A stretch of 7,199 bases of DNA from contig JAPLIO010000033.1 in NCBI GenBank assembly GCA_026389055.1, positions 1 to 7,199 of the forward strand, in the 5' to 3' direction. The DNA is from Candidatus Melainabacteria bacterium (GTDB taxonomy: Bacteria > Cyanobacteriota > Vampirovibrionia > Vampirovibrionales > JAJTHC01). Positions 6,201 through 7,199 of this stretch are shown here, one piece after another. Under the pieces are notes generated by a model that did no database searches, was not told where the DNA came from, and worked only from the letters and a program-made list of their open reading frames with translations. Position 1 is the first letter of the stretch; each line of letters starts with the position of its first letter. A program made the position numbers and the translations under genes.

Positions 6201-7199
6201 AAATAGGCCGATCATTCCCTGCAGCGGTATTGCCCGGTGCTTCATGGTAAGCTCTGCTGAAGGATCCTTGGTTTAAGGGTAACGTCGTAAAGCTACTGCC
6301 AGAGCCACTGGTCAGGCGTAAATCTGCATTCACGCCCCCCGCCCCTGCATTACCGTAAACTTGTGCTTTGGTGGCCACTTTAATTAACCCGAACGGGGTT
6401 CTGTTGGTGGTAGTACCCACATGCCCTGCTGGGCCAGCAGGACCAGAAGGTCCTAACGCTGGGTTAGAAACATCTGGGCTAGGTTGAAAGTTGTTATTAG
6501 CCACCGTAGGGTCTGTGCCTAGAGGGAGAATATTATTAGGTAAAACCGTTCTTTTACGCCCGTTATCCCCTGCATTATACAGCAACCAAACAGGGTCAGC
6601 CCCTGTAACAACGCCTGCAGCATCTCGGGTAACATTGGTGGTGGTATCGCCATCGAAAACAACCACTTGGGCGGTTCTGGCAATAATTTGGTTTTGAGCA
6701 GCGGAATTAGTTGGGGTGGTACAAGCTGTGGCACTACAATAAGAAAAGCCTGCTGTCCCAACAATGGTGGTGGCATCTTCATTTAAACTCCGTAAGGCAG
6801 AGGCACTGGTTCTATTTTGGCTGGTGCCTTGAAATTCTCGTAACCGTTGGGTGCCTGCAGTTCCAACGATGCTGTATTGATAGACTCTTTTTGTGCCATC
6901 GGGGTTTTTAACCATGAGTTCTAAATTCGTGTTGGTGGCGGTGAGGGGGTTGACGCCTGCTGTTGAAGCGGTTAGGGTATTAAGTTTAGTACCGAGGGCG
7001 TTGACGTTTTGAGAGAGTTCTGTTGTGGAGCGGTGTTTTAGTAGTTTGGTGCTAAGATAGGCGGTGGAAGTCATGAGCATGGGGATGAGTACCACACCCA
7101 GCAAGCCGACAGACATGAGTGTTTCAATTAAGGTAATGCCATAGTAGGCTTTGTATTGGTTGGCTTTAGTAATGCGGTTGTTGTTTGTTTTTTTGGGCA
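3286..7199 (-). CDS. Giant type IV prepilin-like surface protein, start at window edge
   Basis: At least 1303 residues are visible, far beyond normal pilins (about 120-250). The frame stays open from the ATG at 7116 to the right edge and adds 27 residues: a basic leader, then Gly followed by ITLIE and a long hydrophobic stretch, the class III prepilin signature. Counting from the ATG at 7116, the layout is: pilin helix to about 20; a head-like region to about 215 with a close Cys pair (127, 132); a collagen-like tract (222-234); a Trp/Tyr/Gly-rich central region (about 370-770) with Cys368, 574, 595, 707, 709, 729 and 743; and a C-terminal half (about 820-1276) with segments such as AIAVSPMDDGLYFLNGG and GLAVSKATGLVYVLDS that read like beta-propeller blades. 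Known: prepilins are cleaved and methylated by PilD/PspA-type peptidases and exported. Inferred: a pilus-tip or cell-surface adhesin. A large minor pilin and a pseudopilin-like secreted protein remain alternatives. I do not recognise the central domain. A clean terminator follows the stop. Confidence 0.85.
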   Translation of the reverse strand, partial: PKKTNNNRITKANQYKAYYGITLIETLMSVGLLGVVLIPMLMTSTAYLSTKLLKHRSTTELSQNVNALGTKLNTLTASTAGVNPLTATNTNLELMVKNPDGTKRVYQYSIVGTAGTQRLREFQGTSQNRTSASALRSLNEDATTIVGTAGFSYCSATACTTPTNSAAQNQIIARTAQVVVFDGDTTTNVTRDAAGVVTGADPVWLLYNAGDNGRKRTVLPNNILPLGTDPTVANNNFQPSPDVSNPALGPSGPAGPAGHVGTTTNRTPFGLIKVATKAQVYGNAGAGGVNADLRLTSGSGSSFTTLPLNQGSFSRAYHEAPGNTAAGNDRPILRSFKLDQTVADSFQGNMCFSGNRQVGDVFQVYYWNRTMREAALTSVQSASTVADPFAVTPECRGYRPGYNAYDPAQGEYYVTTTPRKAWKEPTTTTKTAPSGYTKHRNAGSWGWQLWSDNDTGRQWQSFAYGSNGYHGYYYSSGTHGHNNSFMGIGQWDGFIFDYYTANNLGVKTVPLFAWNPNTLGITDDHTIGAADEAGQLQYQVQPVWDNGTHVLIHKRGNDGYIAKPVNEIDPIAGNHQRNLYLRRMKNFAVYGTEGGWNGTTCRNRGLNNIIVNAHHQWDHDICSELYNIDANDFWWKSEPANTTVQFKITNFREYQTWEAQPYLRISGYISGYRFYATSIRDENHPTRNLNPKNFLSLSIGDNPISGNLFAGEPVYNTYDSGDGPRGRWQYNSECDCYAFVPDPPTYYIGNYGYSWCELQQNAADPTVYGCMYGTPLPGDINGADYQYKGANVDTKGHVSQRNAFERSEYAPVTVRNYLNPNPTVSPAIDTINIPLGAEAPYIIREDSGANANTGYLFYSKTSPDGITRLYNFNQANQKLVVSPVINGNWGSIATSKLTAGKRVLSYSPNNKVAVTGNTSGYGDVFAWYYDDVDLPISMTRKGGLGFNAAQANSPIVNYIAREPGSTAGDIIGNNITTTTTEGNTLYTFNKATGTLTAYGGTIGTQNFSRQSQTILANGIGADDTSAIAVSPMDDGLYFLNGGMVRYYADRRGGANLTHTVSTITIPTSSTRDTLAGANAQILLENFGDFETLGDANKNNFDNISNFGELQTCANACTDIIVQNAAAYFVNNRPVFEAMETISGGANDDWFNSTQLSAYRTQQANLPTPATTTNRSISLPVPTQAVNRLFNLNTPTVTLTTPTGLAVSKATGLVYVLDSTIKPDTDPTRKLLNIHVYQSTSARSQFVETLSLDVSDNLFVNSADRLLPQSGGIMRLTLDERTSQFYIHVEGNGRVYQFSVDRVI
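5041..5400. other. AT-rich island inside the pilin-like gene
   Basis: By hand count, G+C is 127 of 360 bases here (about 35%), against 180 of 360 (50%) at 6361-6720 in the same gene. The wider stretch 4801-5880 counts 441 of 1080 (about 41%). The island encodes residues about 573-692 (from the ATG at 7116), within the aromatic-rich, Cys-containing central region, where Tyr, Asn and Ile codons partly drive the composition. The reading frame is uninterrupted across both borders. Confidence 0.6.
6415..6453 (-). repeat. Short collagen-like Gly-X-Y tract in the pilin-like protein
   Basis: Four consecutive Gly-X-Y triplets and a closing Gly (GPSGPAGPAGHVG) lie between the head-like region and the rest of the protein. 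The tract is too short to be confident of a triple helix, but Pro in the X position and Ala/Ser in Y are typical of bacterial collagen-like stalks. It sits after a Pro/Asn-rich stretch, so a hinge or linker is the simplest reading. Confidence 0.6.
7054..7199 (-). other. Class III (type IV prepilin) signal peptide and N-terminal helix
   Basis: In the frame of the giant gene, codons from 7197 downward give a leader of 20 visible residues ending in KAYYG, with Lys/Arg near its start. The predicted prepilin peptidase cut is after Gly (7138-7140). The mature end would be Ile (7135-7137), with the required Glu at +5 (7123-7125), followed by the hydrophobic run that ends near 7054. The last two window bases read TG on the coding strand in the codon position just before the first Pro, so a start codon NTG would be completed by base 7200. 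That would make a 21-residue leader, within the usual range. The ATG at 7116 lies at mature position 8, inside the helix, and cannot be the real start. Confidence 0.85.

Noticed and set aside
7114..7116. ATG at 7116 as the start of the giant gene
   Set aside because: It lies within the hydrophobic helix at mature position 8 of the prepilin motif, and the frame continues openly to the window edge with a good leader peptide.

Overview
The window carries five protein genes: four housekeeping or envelope genes, and one very large pilin-like gene that fills the right-hand half. Three points suggest the Cyanobacteriota side of the tree, perhaps a non-photosynthetic relative such as Vampirovibrionia/Melainabacteria. 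The RuvC has a VESLFFFR / VAQARGVILL / PDDAADGLALA pattern that I recall from cyanobacterial RuvC. The MutY carries a C-terminal domain with a complete Nudix box and a PFPKAN tail, again like cyanobacterial MutY. There is also a giant type IV prepilin-like protein. This placement is from memory of family patterns, not a search. No photosynthesis gene is visible.

Left part, + strand (1-2349): the 3' end of a type II NADH dehydrogenase (ndh), then mutY after 26 nt, then ruvC overlapping the mutY stop by one base (TAATG). No terminator separates them, so they look like one transcription unit. It combines respiratory NADH oxidation with two DNA-maintenance enzymes: repair of A opposite 8-oxoG, and Holliday junction resolution.

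Middle, - strand (2371-3090): a membrane-anchored retropepsin-like aspartic protease, convergent with ruvC and only 21 nt from it. The 195-nt gap at 3091-3285 holds its likely RBS, a weak candidate promoter, and a clear intrinsic terminator for the gene to its right.

Right part, - strand (3286-7199): a protein of at least 1303 residues, cut by the window edge. In-frame sequence upstream of the first in-window ATG encodes a type IV prepilin cleavage site (Gly | ITLIE, with Glu at mature +5). The last two bases of the window (TG on the coding strand) are probably the end of the true start codon. Behind the pilin helix are a head-like region, a short collagen-like tract, a long aromatic- and Cys-containing central region encoded by AT-rich DNA, and a C-terminal region that reads like beta-propeller blades. 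The best guess is a surface adhesin built on a pilin anchor. I do not recognise the central domain, and this gene is the part of the window most likely to be undescribed.
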